NCBI GenBank assembly: GCA_030425785.1
Contig: JAUHYJ010000004.1
Coordinates: forward strand, 1 to 22,133
Direction: 5' to 3'
Origin: Acidimicrobiia bacterium
Lineage (GTDB): Bacteria; Actinomycetota; Acidimicrobiia; Acidimicrobiales; Ilumatobacteraceae
DNA: 22,133 bases
The notes below the pieces were generated by a model that saw only the letters and a list, made by a program, of their open reading frames with translations, had not been told where the DNA came from and made no database searches. Within the stretch, counting starts at the first letter, position 1; each line of letters begins with the position of its first letter. The position numbers and the translations under genes are program-made. Of this stretch, positions 1-8,022 are shown piece after piece.

Positions 1-1911
1 GAAGCCGTCGGGGTGATCATCACCCTGATCCTGCTCGGCCGCCTGCTCGAGGTGCGCGCCAAGGCCGGCACGGGTGAGGCGATCCGCAAGCTGATCGGCC
101 TGCAGGCCAAAACCGCCACCGTCGTGCGCGACGGGACCGAGACCGAGATCCCCGTCGAACAGGTCATCCCCGGCGACGTCATCCTGGTCCGCCCGGGCGA
201 GAAGGTGCCCGTCGACGGCGTGATCGTCGACGGACGCTCGACGCTCGACGAATCGATGGTCACCGGCGAATCGATCCCGGTCACCAAGCAGACCGGCGAC
301 ACCGTGATCGGCGCCACCATCAACCAGACCGGCGCCTTCCGCTTCGAGGCCACCAACGTCGGCGCCGACACGATGCTCGCCCAGATCATCCGCCTCGTCG
401 AACAGGCCCAGGGCTCCAAGGCCCCCATCCAACGCCTCGCCGATCAGGTGTCGTCCTACTTCGTCCCCGCCGTGATGTTCATCGCCATCGCGACCTTCGT
501 CACCTGGTTCGTCGTCGGCCCCACGCCCGCGCTCACCCTGTCGCTCGTGGCCGCCGTCGCCGTGCTGATCATCGCCTGCCCCTGTGCGCTCGGCCTCGCG
601 ACACCATTGTCGATCATGGTGTCGACCGGCAAGGGCGCCGAGCACGGCATTCTCATCCGCTCCGCCGAAGCGCTCGAGACCGCCCACAAGATCGACACCA
701 TCGTGCTGGACAAGACCGGCACGATCACCCGCGGCGAACCCGCCCTCACCGACATCGTCCCCGCCGACGGCATCGACCCCGACGAACTGTTGCGCGTCGT
801 CGCATCCGCCGAGCAGACCTCCGAGCATCCGCTCGCCCAGGCGATCGTCACCGGCGCCCGCGACCGCGGGCTCACCCTCCGCGACACCACCGAGTTCGAC
901 TCGATCACCGGCAAGGGCATCCGCGCCATCGTCGACGGAACAGAAGTCTTGATCGGCAACCGCCGCCTCCTCGACGACGCCGACATCGTCACCGACGACC
1001 TCGCCGCCGAGACCGACCGCCTCGCCGAAGCCGGCCGCACCCCGATGCTAGTCGCCCTCGACGGCCGACCCGGCGGCGTCATCGCCGTCGCCGACACCGT
1101 CAAGGACGACTCCGCCGCCGCGATCGCCGCCCTCCGCGCCCTCGGCATCGAAGTCGCGATGATCACCGGCGACAACGCCCGCACCGCCGCTGCGATCGCC
1201 CGCCAGGTCGGCGTCGAACGCGTCCTCGCCGAAGTCCTCCCCGAACACAAGGCCCTCGAAGTCCGCCGACTCCAAGACGACGGCGACATCGTCGCCATGG
1301 TCGGCGACGGCATCAACGACGCCCCCGCCCTCGCCCAGGCCAACGTCGGGTTCGCGATCGGCACCGGCACCGACGTCGCCATCGAATCGAGCGACATCAC
1401 CCTCATCTCCGGCGCCCTCGACGGCGTCGTCACCGCCATCACGCTCAGCCGGGCGACGATGCGCAACATCCGCCAGAACCTGTTCCTGGCCTTCGTCTAC
1501 AACGGCATCGGCATCCCGATCGCCGCCGGCGTCCTCTACCCCTTCACCGGGATGCAGCTCAGCCCGATGATCGCTGCCGCTGCGATGGCCGGCTCCAGCC
1601 TGTCCGTCGTCGGCAACGCCAGCCGACTCCGCCGCTGGCACCCGCGACCCATCGACACAACCAAGACCGGCCGCAGCGCCGAACCCGTCATCGAGACCGG
1701 CCACGAGAACGAGCACACCGAGACATCGCTCGTCACCGACCCGGTGTGCGGCATGCAGATCGACCCCGACGCCGCAGCAGCCACCCTCACTCGCGACGGC
1801 ATCACCTACTCGTTCTGCTCGACCCAGTGCCACGACACCTTCGCTGACCGACCCGCACACGGAGAATCCCAATCTGGACACGCCGAGCACGACCACCACT
1901 CACACCACTGA
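1..1911 (+). CDS. copA: Cu(I)-exporting P1B-type ATPase with C-terminal YHS domain, 5' partial
   Basis: The reading frame is open from base 1, so the N-terminus (any HMA domain and the first membrane segments) lies off the window; 636 residues are visible. The actuator TGES motif is at about residue 85, the membrane CPC motif at 193-195, the phosphorylated DKTGT at 237-241 and the GDGIND hinge at 435-440. The last membrane segments carry the YN and MxxSS residues of the P1B-1 copper class. CPC plus these residues indicate ATP-driven Cu(I) export across the inner membrane. After the last membrane segment there is an unusual extension: a YHS domain (about 578-620) with cysteines at 583 (VCGM), 606 and 610, then a His-rich tail ending HDHHSHH, probably metal-binding. 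csoR follows 91 bases later, which fits CsoR control of copper export. Family assignment is firm; exact metal is inferred. Confidence 0.95.
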   Translation, partial: EAVGVIITLILLGRLLEVRAKAGTGEAIRKLIGLQAKTATVVRDGTETEIPVEQVIPGDVILVRPGEKVPVDGVIVDGRSTLDESMVTGESIPVTKQTGDTVIGATINQTGAFRFEATNVGADTMLAQIIRLVEQAQGSKAPIQRLADQVSSYFVPAVMFIAIATFVTWFVVGPTPALTLSLVAAVAVLIIACPCALGLATPLSIMVSTGKGAEHGILIRSAEALETAHKIDTIVLDKTGTITRGEPALTDIVPADGIDPDELLRVVASAEQTSEHPLAQAIVTGARDRGLTLRDTTEFDSITGKGIRAIVDGTEVLIGNRRLLDDADIVTDDLAAETDRLAEAGRTPMLVALDGRPGGVIAVADTVKDDSAAAIAALRALGIEVAMITGDNARTAAAIARQVGVERVLAEVLPEHKALEVRRLQDDGDIVAMVGDGINDAPALAQANVGFAIGTGTDVAIESSDITLISGALDGVVTAITLSRATMRNIRQNLFLAFVYNGIGIPIAAGVLYPFTGMQLSPMIAAAAMAGSSLSVVGNASRLRRWHPRPIDTTKTGRSAEPVIETGHENEHTETSLVTDPVCGMQIDPDAAAATLTRDGITYSFCSTQCHDTFADRPAHGESQSGHAEHDHHSHH

Positions 1912-1983
1912 GAGAGCCACGGCCATGACGACGACCCACGACCTGCAGGCTGCGCCATCGCCCACCGGCGCGCAGTGCCCCGT

Positions 1984-2003
1984 TAGGGTACCCCCCACCC
2001 CTA
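1984..2003. promoter_or_regulatory. Candidate CsoR operator overlapping a TAGGGT -10-like box
   Basis: The 20-base stretch at 1984-2003 has TAGGG and CCCTA arms around a C-rich centre, in the style of the G/C-tract dyads bound by CsoR repressors. Its first six bases, TAGGGT, could serve as a -10 element. Its last base is the A of the csoR start codon chosen here. Autoregulation of csoR is the natural reading; the match is by eye and imperfect. Confidence 0.5.
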
Positions 2004-2284
2004 TGGCCGGATACTCGATGTCGAAAGACGACTACCAAACCCGCCTGCGACGAATCGAAGGCCAGATCCGCGGCCTGCAACGACTCGTCGACGAAGACAC
2101 CTACTGCATCGACGTCCTCACCCAGATCACCTCGGTCACCAAAGCCCTACAAGGCGTCGGACTCGGCCTCCTCGACGAACACATCCGACACTGCGTCCGC
2201 GACGCCATCGACGAGAGCGACGAAGCCGGCGACGCCAAGATCGACGAAGCCACCGCCGCCATCGCCCGCCTCCTGCGCTCCTGA
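2003..2284 (+). CDS. csoR: CsoR-family copper-sensing repressor
   Basis: This 93-residue all-helical protein carries the Cu(I) triad of CsoR: Cys35, His60 and Cys64, with the C-x24-H-x3-C spacing of the family. It also has the N-terminal RLRRIEGQIRGL signature of the CsoR/RcnR/FrmR fold. CsoR binds DNA as a tetramer and lets go when Cu(I) is bound. The ATG at 2003 was chosen because it gives the normal family length and follows the candidate operator; ATG 2018 is equally possible. An upstream ATG at 1925 stays in frame but would put the operator inside the gene and add an unconserved 26-residue Pro-rich leader. It follows copA in the same direction. Confidence 0.93.
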   Translation: MAGYSMSKDDYQTRLRRIEGQIRGLQRLVDEDTYCIDVLTQITSVTKALQGVGLGLLDEHIRHCVRDAIDESDEAGDAKIDEATAAIARLLRS

Positions 2285-2333
2285 TTGCCCCCATCGCCCA
2301 TCGGGAGACCGCGGAGCGTCCGCAAGCCAACGG

Positions 2334-2352
2334 CTACTACACTCTGTAGCTG
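2334..2352. promoter_or_regulatory. Candidate BlaI-type operator (site A)
   Basis: CTACTACA, spacer CTC, TGTAGCTG. The perfect core is CTACA-CTC-TGTAG (2337-2349). It lies 32 bases upstream of the first L,D-transpeptidase ATG. The left half-site differs at one base from the CTACGACA half-site seen elsewhere in the window. Confidence 0.5.
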
Positions 2353-2384
2353 ATCGGTTCGAACGCCCACCACCACAGCGCTCA

Positions 2385-3656
2385 ATGCCCCAAGGTCCCC
2401 CACTCGCCCACACCCGGCCTTCCGTTGCCGCGTCTTCGAGGCTTCGACATCTCCAGAAGACTGCGGCGGCCGCCCTCGTCGTGATCGCGAGCGGATGCGC
2501 GACCACGATCGCGAGCAGCACCGGCGTCGAGCCCGGGTCCGCGGTCGCGACACAACCTGCGTCGGATATCGACGGGCCCGACACGGCGAGCGTACCGAAG
2601 GTGGCATCGGAGGACATCGCCACGGCTCCGCCGTCGAGCCAGCCGAGCAACTCCACCTCCACCATGCCGTCGAGGTCCGCGACCTCGGTGGCGAGCACCA
2701 CCTCGACGACGTCGACAACCACGTCGACGACCACCACGACCACCGAGCCCGACCCACTCGCCAGCGTCCACGATCCCGCCTGCGTCCGTCTCGCCGACGA
2801 GGGCGGGTTCGACGGCATCGCGACCGCCGACGACAACTCGACTGCGAGCCTCTGGATCGAGAACGGATTCGGCGATCCCCCGCCCGCCGGTGGCCTCGTC
2901 GACGTGTGCGTCGACAACGGGATCAACGACATCACCGGCGAACCTGCTCCGCGCCATGATGAGCCGACGGTCGAAGCTGCCCTTGCCGACGACGTGCGTC
3001 GGCAGCAACAGCAGCTGAACGAGCTGTTCGCGCCATTCAGTACGACACCGCTGGCCGTCGACGGCATCTCGGGCCCACTCACCCGCCAACGCCTCTGCGC
3101 TGCACGGGCTGCACTGGGCCTCGACCCATCAGCCGCAGACCTGCAACCCGGCTCAGGCGAGCACGCCGCATTGTTCGCGGCGACAGAGCTGGGAGCTCCG
3201 ACGTCGACAGCAACGGAGTCCGAACGGTGGGTGCTCATCGACCGCACGTGCCAGTGGATGTACGTCGGCGCAGGCTCGGACCTGGCGTTCGCGTTCCCGA
3301 CGTCGACCGGGAGCGACGGCTACGAGACCCGGACTCAGGACCGGGCGTCGGTGTTTCGGTACAACCCGGCCGTCGACAACGGCGGGTGGCATGACAGCAC
3401 CGAGTATCCCGTCGGCGTCGACAATCCTCTCAACGGCAACCTCTACAAGCCGCTGTATTTCGACCTCGGCCAAGCCATCCACGGCGCCAACAACGTGCCG
3501 CCCGAACCGGCCAGCAAGGGCTGCGCGAGGCTCAGCGTGGCCAACCAGGAACGACTGCTCGAGTGGCTCGGTCTCCTCGACGCGACCGAGGAAACGTGGC
3601 GCAAGAACGAGATCAACCTGACCGTCAACGTCCAGGGGGAGTTCGTCCACGGGTGA
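2385..3656 (+). CDS. L,D-transpeptidase (YkuD) lipoprotein
   Basis: 423 residues. The N-terminus has a basic stretch, a hydrophobic segment and a lipobox ending at Cys38 (ASGC), so it is probably a lipoprotein. A Ser/Thr linker (about 92-118) follows, with a long TTST-type run. The middle (about 195-255) resembles a peptidoglycan-binding helical domain. The YkuD domain begins near residue 280; its catalytic motif is visible as IHG (His366) and SKGC (Cys380), the usual H-x13-C spacing. Such enzymes make 3-3 cross-links in peptidoglycan or attach proteins to it. No Shine-Dalgarno precedes the ATG at 2385. Candidate operator A lies just upstream. It converges on the cupredoxin gene with a 27-base gap. 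A second, differently organised L,D-transpeptidase lies at 11185. Confidence 0.88.
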   Translation: MPQGPPLAHTRPSVAASSRLRHLQKTAAAALVVIASGCATTIASSTGVEPGSAVATQPASDIDGPDTASVPKVASEDIATAPPSSQPSNSTSTMPSRSATSVASTTSTTSTTTSTTTTTTEPDPLASVHDPACVRLADEGGFDGIATADDNSTASLWIENGFGDPPPAGGLVDVCVDNGINDITGEPAPRHDEPTVEAALADDVRRQQQQLNELFAPFSTTPLAVDGISGPLTRQRLCAARAALGLDPSAADLQPGSGEHAALFAATELGAPTSTATESERWVLIDRTCQWMYVGAGSDLAFAFPTSTGSDGYETRTQDRASVFRYNPAVDNGGWHDSTEYPVGVDNPLNGNLYKPLYFDLGQAIHGANNVPPEPASKGCARLSVANQERLLEWLGLLDATEETWRKNEINLTVNVQGEFVHG

Positions 3657-3683
3657 GGCGCTCCGGCGACACCCGGACAATCG

Positions 3684-4247
3684 TCAGGCGGACACGACGT
3701 TCACGTCCAGGCGCATTCCGGCTTCCCAGTGACCTGGCACATGGCACCCGATGATGGTGCTCGTCATGCCGGGGTCATCGAATGACATGGTCACCTCGCC
3801 GGAGTCCCCCGGCTCGAGGACCAGCGGCGCCGCCTCTGCGGTGTGACCAGCGTCGCCATCATGGCCGGTCTCGTCGGCATGGTCGGCCTCTCCGTCGTGA
3901 CCGGCCTCGTCGGCATGGTCGGCGTCACCCATGCTGTCCATGTCCATCCCCTCGGACTCGCGCATCGCAGCGGCGTGCTCCTGCTGCTCATCCTCGTCGC
4001 CGAAGGTCGCCTCGTGCTCCACGACGCCGTCATTGACGAACACGAACCTCACGGTCTCGCCCGCCTGCACTGTCAGGGCTGACGGCTCGAAGGCGACGTC
4101 GACCATTGCGACCTCGATCGTGCGCGGGCTCTCCGGGGTCCCCGGCGATACCACGGATGCTCCGCCCCCCGGGCCGTCATCACCACACGCAGCAAGGAGC
4201 CCTGCGAGCGAAACCACTGCAATAATCGCTGGAAGCCGAGTTCCCAT
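3684..4247 (-). CDS. Cupredoxin-domain lipoprotein with His/Asp-rich insertion
   Basis: 187 residues with a lipoprotein signal (LLAAC, Cys21). The blue-copper fold begins at about residue 43. Type-1 copper ligands are visible: His78, then Cys168, His173 and Met178 with C-x4-H-x4-M spacing. Between the first ligand and the C-terminal ligand loop there is an insertion (about 84-140) rich in His, Asp, Glu and Met. It contains two near-copies of a DHADEAGHDGE-type unit and could bind further copper. The start at 4247 leaves the lipobox at the right depth; an upstream GTG at 4307 would run through the operator. The candidate operator directly abuts this ATG. Probable role: periplasmic or surface copper binding or electron transfer. 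The fold is clear and the partner is unknown. Confidence 0.87.
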   Translation of the reverse strand: MGTRLPAIIAVVSLAGLLAACGDDGPGGGASVVSPGTPESPRTIEVAMVDVAFEPSALTVQAGETVRFVFVNDGVVEHEATFGDEDEQQEHAAAMRESEGMDMDSMGDADHADEAGHDGEADHADETGHDGDAGHTAEAAPLVLEPGDSGEVTMSFDDPGMTSTIIGCHVPGHWEAGMRLDVNVVSA

Positions 4248-4266
4248 CTCTGACACCTCGTAGTAG
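4248..4266. promoter_or_regulatory. Candidate BlaI-type operator (site B) at the cupredoxin start
   Basis: On the minus strand it reads CTACTACG, spacer AGG, TGTCAGAG, and the ATG of the cupredoxin gene is the next base. Its left half-site is identical to that of the lgt/multicopper-oxidase site at 15416-15434. It keeps the ACA/ACG-NNN-TGT core but is not a perfect dyad. Confidence 0.5.
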
Positions 4267-4355
4267 TTGCGTACACAAGTAATCTGCACCACATCGACGG
4301 CCGGCACCAGGGGCGTTGGTCCCGAGCTGGGTGCATCTCGGGACCGGCCGGCCGA

Positions 4356-5099
4356 TCAGCGGTCCGAGCGCTCTGTCGTCACGACATCGCCCGGTCGATC
4401 TCGACCAACCGCCTGCGTGCCTGCGCCCGTGGCCGCGGCAAATGTGACGACTCCGACCGCGAAGACCACGACCGAGGACCAGTGCTGCCGGGTGAGTCCG
4501 TCACCGATGTGCGGCAACCACACCGCTGCGAGCGAACGGACCCCGGCGACCACGGTCACACCACCGGTGACGATGATCCACGGTGACCAGCGGCCGAGTT
4601 GGCGATGCAGCGCCATTGCACCGACGACGATCGCGATCGCCGCCAGGACGCCGATGGGGAGCATCCTGGTGGACGTGCCTGGCGGCTGCAGGCCCAGGGG
4701 GGACTCCGGTCCGTAGCAGCCATCGCGGACGAGGCACGTCACCTCGTACGCCGCGTACCCGATCAGCGCGAGCGGCACCAGATCGGCGAGTCGGTCGAGC
4801 GGCGCGACGCCCGACCGGCGGGCCGCCCACGCAGCGACGAACATCGCAGCGGCGATGCCGGGCCAGAACTCGACACCGCTGCGGATGATGAGAAGATCCG
4901 ACACGCTGCCGAGCGAGCTCGGACCATCGATGCCCACGGCGACGAGCCGGCCGACTGCGAGCCCGGCGAAGGCAGGCCAGATGGCGACATCGGCGAAACC
5001 GACTGGCTCCGCGAAGGTCGTCAACGGCCACCACCTGGCGACGAGCGACGGGACGCCGACCGCGACGATCATCGTCAGGAGTAGACCGACGTCGATCAC
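4356..5099 (-). CDS. Lgt-like polytopic membrane protein, divergent
   Basis: 247 residues with about seven membrane segments. The order of motifs resembles prolipoprotein diacylglyceryl transferase: an RSG-x-EFWPG stretch, an ARRSG-x5-DRLADL stretch and then DGCYGPESPLG, where Lgt has NGCCYG and its substrate-binding region. The conserved GR-x-x-N segment of true Lgt is absent, so activity is uncertain. Its GTG start overlaps the stop of the TlpA-like gene by four bases (GTGA), showing translational coupling. A canonical Lgt is encoded at 14534-15400, so this is a second, divergent member. It may act on copper-related lipoproteins or on thiol transfer with TlpA/CcdA; that is inference. It could instead be a general Lgt-fold membrane protein. 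Confidence 0.75.
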   Translation of the reverse strand: MIDVGLLLTMIVAVGVPSLVARWWPLTTFAEPVGFADVAIWPAFAGLAVGRLVAVGIDGPSSLGSVSDLLIIRSGVEFWPGIAAAMFVAAWAARRSGVAPLDRLADLVPLALIGYAAYEVTCLVRDGCYGPESPLGLQPPGTSTRMLPIGVLAAIAIVVGAMALHRQLGRWSPWIIVTGGVTVVAGVRSLAAVWLPHIGDGLTRQHWSSVVVFAVGVVTFAAATGAGTQAVGRDRPGDVVTTERSDR

Positions 5100-5749
5100 G
5101 TCGCAGCTTCGATCAGGCCAGCGAGACGCTGCTCGGAGATGCCGCCGTCGACTCGGGCTCGGATCGTGCCGTCCGAGCCGATCACGTACGTCGTCGGGTA
5201 CGCAGTCAGTTCCAAGGCAACGCGGATCTCGCCGGACGGATCGAAGACGTTGGGGTAGGTGACACCGATCTCGTCGAGGAATTCTCGTGCGGCTCGAGGG
5301 TCGTCGTTCGACGCCACGCCCAGGATCGTCGCCCGGCCGGCGAAGGCCTCTGCGGCGTCCTGCAGCATGGGCATCTCGGTCCGACACGGCGCGCACCACG
5401 ACGCCCAGATGTTGACGACGACCGGTTGACCCCGCAGCCCCACCAACATCCCCTCGAACTCATCCAACGTGGCATCCGGCAGTTCACCCGCCGTCGGCAC
5501 CGAAATGGCGTCGCCTGAGGGCTCGAAGTCCGGCAGGTTGGAACCTCTGTTGGCTCGGCTCGCCCCGAACGCGACCACCGCGATCAGCAGGATGGCACCG
5601 ATCCACCAGCGGGAGCGGCCCCACCCACCCTCACGAGTGGCAGCCGAGCGCGACGACTCGTCATTGGGCGGCGGTCCTCCCGGGTGATCGCCAACCGGGT
5701 CGCCGGACTCGGAGCTCGGACCGCTGATCGGGCGGGGTCTCGATCGCAT
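5096..5749 (-). CDS. TlpA/ResA-like membrane-anchored thioredoxin
   Basis: 217 residues. The cytoplasmic N-terminus is Pro/Ser-rich, one membrane anchor lies at about 47-63, and a thioredoxin-like domain follows with active site WCAPC (Cys119, Cys122) and a cis-proline segment YPTTYVI. Such proteins reduce or exchange disulfides outside the membrane, typically receiving electrons from CcdA, which is encoded divergently here. The ATG at 5749 was chosen because it gives a normal signal-anchor; starts at 5782 or 5794 would translate through the perfect operator dyad at 5753-5769. It is translationally coupled to the Lgt-like gene downstream. A role in keeping cysteines of copper proteins reduced is plausible from context. 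Confidence 0.9.
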   Translation of the reverse strand: MRSRPRPISGPSSESGDPVGDHPGGPPPNDESSRSAATREGGWGRSRWWIGAILLIAVVAFGASRANRGSNLPDFEPSGDAISVPTAGELPDATLDEFEGMLVGLRGQPVVVNIWASWCAPCRTEMPMLQDAAEAFAGRATILGVASNDDPRAAREFLDEIGVTYPNVFDPSGEIRVALELTAYPTTYVIGSDGTIRARVDGGISEQRLAGLIEAAT

Positions 5750-5751
5750 GA

Positions 5752-5770
5752 CTACGACAGTATGTCGTAC
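5752..5770. promoter_or_regulatory. Candidate BlaI-type operator (site C), divergent tlpA/ccdA
   Basis: CTACGACA, spacer GTA, TGTCGTAC. The arms TACGACA/TGTCGTA (5753-5759 and 5763-5769) are perfectly complementary, making it the best dyad of the set. It lies two bases from the tlpA ATG and 24 bases from the ccdA ATG, so a single bound dimer could control both directions. Confidence 0.65.
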
Positions 5771-5794
5771 ACTGCTCCGCATGAGGTCAGCCAC

Positions 5795-6715
5795 ATGACG
5801 AGTTCGACGCTCGCGCTCGCGTTCACGGCGGGAATGGTGGCCACGTTCAACCCGTGTGGGTTCTCACTGCTCCCGGCGTACCTGGGCGCGTTCGTTGCCG
5901 GTGACGAGGTCGAGACGTCGACCGAGCGCCGACTGGTCCGGGCTGCGGGCGTGTCGGCTGCCGTTGCGATCGGGTTCGTCGTGGTGTTCGCGTCGGTCGG
6001 ATTGATCATCGACCGCATCGCGAGCGAAACCCAACAGCAGTTGCCGTGGGTGACGATCGCGATCGGCGGCCTCTTGATCGTGGTCGGTGTCGCCACGGTG
6101 GCCGGTTGGCGCCCGAAGCTGCTCATCGCCGTCCCCGACCTCGCCGCCGGACGGAGCGGTGTCCTGATGATGGTCGGTTACGGGATCACCTTCGCGATCG
6201 CGTCGTTGTCGTGCACGATCGGCCCGTTCTTGGCAGTCACCGGAGCCGCCATGCGCGGCACGGCATGGGATGCCGGCACTGCATACGTCGCGTATGCGCT
6301 CGGCATGGGGCTCATCGTGCTGCTCCTGAGCTTGGGTGCGGCGGCGGCGCACTCGTCGATCGCGGCGAACCTTCGCACGTTCGCACGCTGGGCGCCGAGG
6401 GTCGGTGGCGCGCTGATGGTCGTCGCCGGCTTGTATGCGATCTGGTACGGGCGCTGGGAGCTCGCCGTCTACGACGGACAGCTCGGTGACGACCCGGTCG
6501 TCGACCGGATCGAGAACGTGCGGCTGCGTGTCGTCGCCGAGATCCAGCGGATCGGAGCCACCCAGCTCATCCTGCTCGCCGCTGCGATCACGATCAGCGT
6601 GGTCGTCTGGTCACGGATCAGCCGCGACGCCGAGTTGCGGCACGGCTCTGGCGGCGGTGTCAGCCACGATCGGATGTCCGATCTCAACGAAAGGAGCACA
6701 TCGGAATGTGTCTGA
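5795..6715 (+). CDS. ccdA: CcdA/DsbD-type transmembrane thiol-disulfide transporter
   Basis: 306 residues, six or more membrane segments. The N-terminal TFNPCGF-SLLPAYLG motif (Cys21) and the partner ASLSCTIGPF (Cys140) form the redox cysteine pair that carries electrons from cytoplasmic thioredoxin to the outside. The ATG at 5795 has a GAGGT ribosome site seven bases upstream (5783-5787) and starts directly at the first membrane segment; in-frame ATG 5762 lies inside the operator. The C-terminus extends past the usual end with another membrane segment at about 250-275 and a polar tail. It is divergent from the tlpA-like gene, its expected electron acceptor, and overlaps the next small gene by 10 bases. 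Confidence 0.93.
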   Translation: MTSSTLALAFTAGMVATFNPCGFSLLPAYLGAFVAGDEVETSTERRLVRAAGVSAAVAIGFVVVFASVGLIIDRIASETQQQLPWVTIAIGGLLIVVGVATVAGWRPKLLIAVPDLAAGRSGVLMMVGYGITFAIASLSCTIGPFLAVTGAAMRGTAWDAGTAYVAYALGMGLIVLLLSLGAAAAHSSIAANLRTFARWAPRVGGALMVVAGLYAIWYGRWELAVYDGQLGDDPVVDRIENVRLRVVAEIQRIGATQLILLAAAITISVVVWSRISRDAELRHGSGGGVSHDRMSDLNERSTSECV

Positions 6716-6963
6716 ACTGGAAGGTCGTCGGCGGTGTCGCGGCAGTTGCCGTCGCAATGGTGCTGTTCTCGTCGGGTTGGGTGGCTGCGCTCGCACCGCT
6801 GCTGGTCGTCGCCGTCTGCCCACTGTCGATGTGGTTCATGATGCGCCACATGCACGGATCCTCGCCGCACACCTCGGACGCTCCCGATCGGCTGGAGGTC
6901 GAGCGTCTGCGATCGGAAGTCGCCGAACTGCGCCAGCAGCACTCGGACCGCGCAGCGACCTGA
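6706..6963 (+). CDS. Small DUF2933-type membrane protein
   Basis: 85 residues beginning MCLNWKVVGG, the signature of the DUF2933 family. There are two short hydrophobic segments (about 7-23 and 26-42), then MMRHMHG and a charged helical tail that may form a short coiled coil. It overlaps the end of ccdA by 10 bases and has a strong AAAGGAG site (6690-6696) nine bases before its ATG. Proteins of this kind occur in copper and heavy-metal gene sets; the molecular role is unknown. The paired His and Met residues after the second segment could bind metal. Confidence 0.85.
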   Translation: MCLNWKVVGGVAAVAVAMVLFSSGWVAALAPLLVVAVCPLSMWFMMRHMHGSSPHTSDAPDRLEVERLRSEVAELRQQHSDRAAT

Positions 6964-7031
6964 TTGGTTGGGCGCACACCGGTCGTCTGGCGTTGGCTGG
7001 GATCGAGCGAAAGAACGTGCACCGCAGAGCT

Positions 7032-7964
7032 ATGACGTCGCCACATGGCCGGCCGACCGACGTGGAAGCGTGGCTTCGTTCGGACCCGACCGCCGACGAG
7101 CTCCGATCTGCATACCCGCAGCTGTGGACCGAGGTGCAACGCGAGATCGCCGAAGTTCTGGCAAGCGGCGACATCGACGAGCTCGTCGCCCTCAGCACAC
7201 GCACGGCGCAACCCGCTCGGTCGACGCGACGCCGCGCCCGCAGCTACAGCGACCACCAGACGATCGTCGAGCAACACATCCGCCGGCTGCTCGCCGCCGA
7301 GACGCTCCGCCAGGTTCGCACTGCTCTGGCTACCGGCGTCACCGAAGGAACTGTCAGGTTCAACCGCCGCGATGGCCGCCGGACCCAGCGACTGCTGTTC
7401 GAACGCGGCCTCACACGCAAGCCGGTGTCGATGTCGGAGTTCGAGAAGGCATGGCCACGAATCGGACAGCGACGCCTCCTCATACCGCTCGTCCAACCCA
7501 AGGGCATCTATTGCTTCTACTCCCGAGAGCTCATCGCCGCCCTGGCCGACATCGTCGGCGGGCGACCGTGCCTCGAGATCGCCGCCGGCGACGGCACACT
7601 CAGCCGATTCCTCACCGATCACGGCACTGCGGTCACCGCCACCGACGACCACAGCTGGACGAACATCGACTTCCCCGAAGCCGTCGTCAAGCAGGACGCC
7701 AGCTCCTCGTTACGCGTCCACCAACCCGAGGTCGTGATCTGCTCCTGGCCGCCCGCCGGGAACCGGTTCGAGCGCGATGTCTTTCTCACTCGAAGCGTCG
7801 ACACCTACGTGCTCATCTCGACCCAAGTCGAGGCCAGTGCCGGCGATTGGAACGCCTACCGACGTCAGCGCAAGTTCACGATGACCGAACGCCCTGATCT
7901 CAGCGCCCTTGTCGTGCCTCCCGAGATCCATCCAGCCGTGTACGTCTTCGAACGCAACCGTTGA
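7032..7964 (+). CDS. SAM-dependent methyltransferase-like protein, function unknown
   Basis: 310 residues. The C-terminal half has a class I methyltransferase motif I (CLEIAAGDGTLSRFL, about 181-195), an acidic motif II region ending TATDDHSW, and a later VVICSWPPAGN stretch where these enzymes hold catalytic or substrate residues. The N-terminal half (about 1-160) is helical and highly charged, with no recognised domain. The ATG at 7032 is a guess: a GTG at 7017 is also in frame and there is no clear ribosome site. It follows the DUF2933 gene by 68 bases in the same direction and may share its transcript. The substrate is unknown. Confidence 0.72.
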   Translation: MTSPHGRPTDVEAWLRSDPTADELRSAYPQLWTEVQREIAEVLASGDIDELVALSTRTAQPARSTRRRARSYSDHQTIVEQHIRRLLAAETLRQVRTALATGVTEGTVRFNRRDGRRTQRLLFERGLTRKPVSMSEFEKAWPRIGQRRLLIPLVQPKGIYCFYSRELIAALADIVGGRPCLEIAAGDGTLSRFLTDHGTAVTATDDHSWTNIDFPEAVVKQDASSSLRVHQPEVVICSWPPAGNRFERDVFLTRSVDTYVLISTQVEASAGDWNAYRRQRKFTMTERPDLSALVVPPEIHPAVYVFERNR

Positions 7965-8022
7965 ACCGTCGCGCTTCGGCCACCCCGATCGGACTGGCAT
8001 CGCCGACGGCGCGCCAGGCGCC

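Noticed and set aside
456..1469. Long minus-strand open frame opposite copA
   Set aside because: It is the antisense of a conserved ATPase. Its product is Arg/Ser/Ala-rich with no domain, as expected from high-GC codon bias.
2690..2750. Thr-codon repeat in the first L,D-transpeptidase
   Set aside because: Low-complexity protein linker, the same explanation as above.
6684..7652. Minus-strand open frame opposite the DUF2933 and methyltransferase-like genes
   Set aside because: Spans two real genes with better ribosome site and family evidence; its product has no recognisable features.
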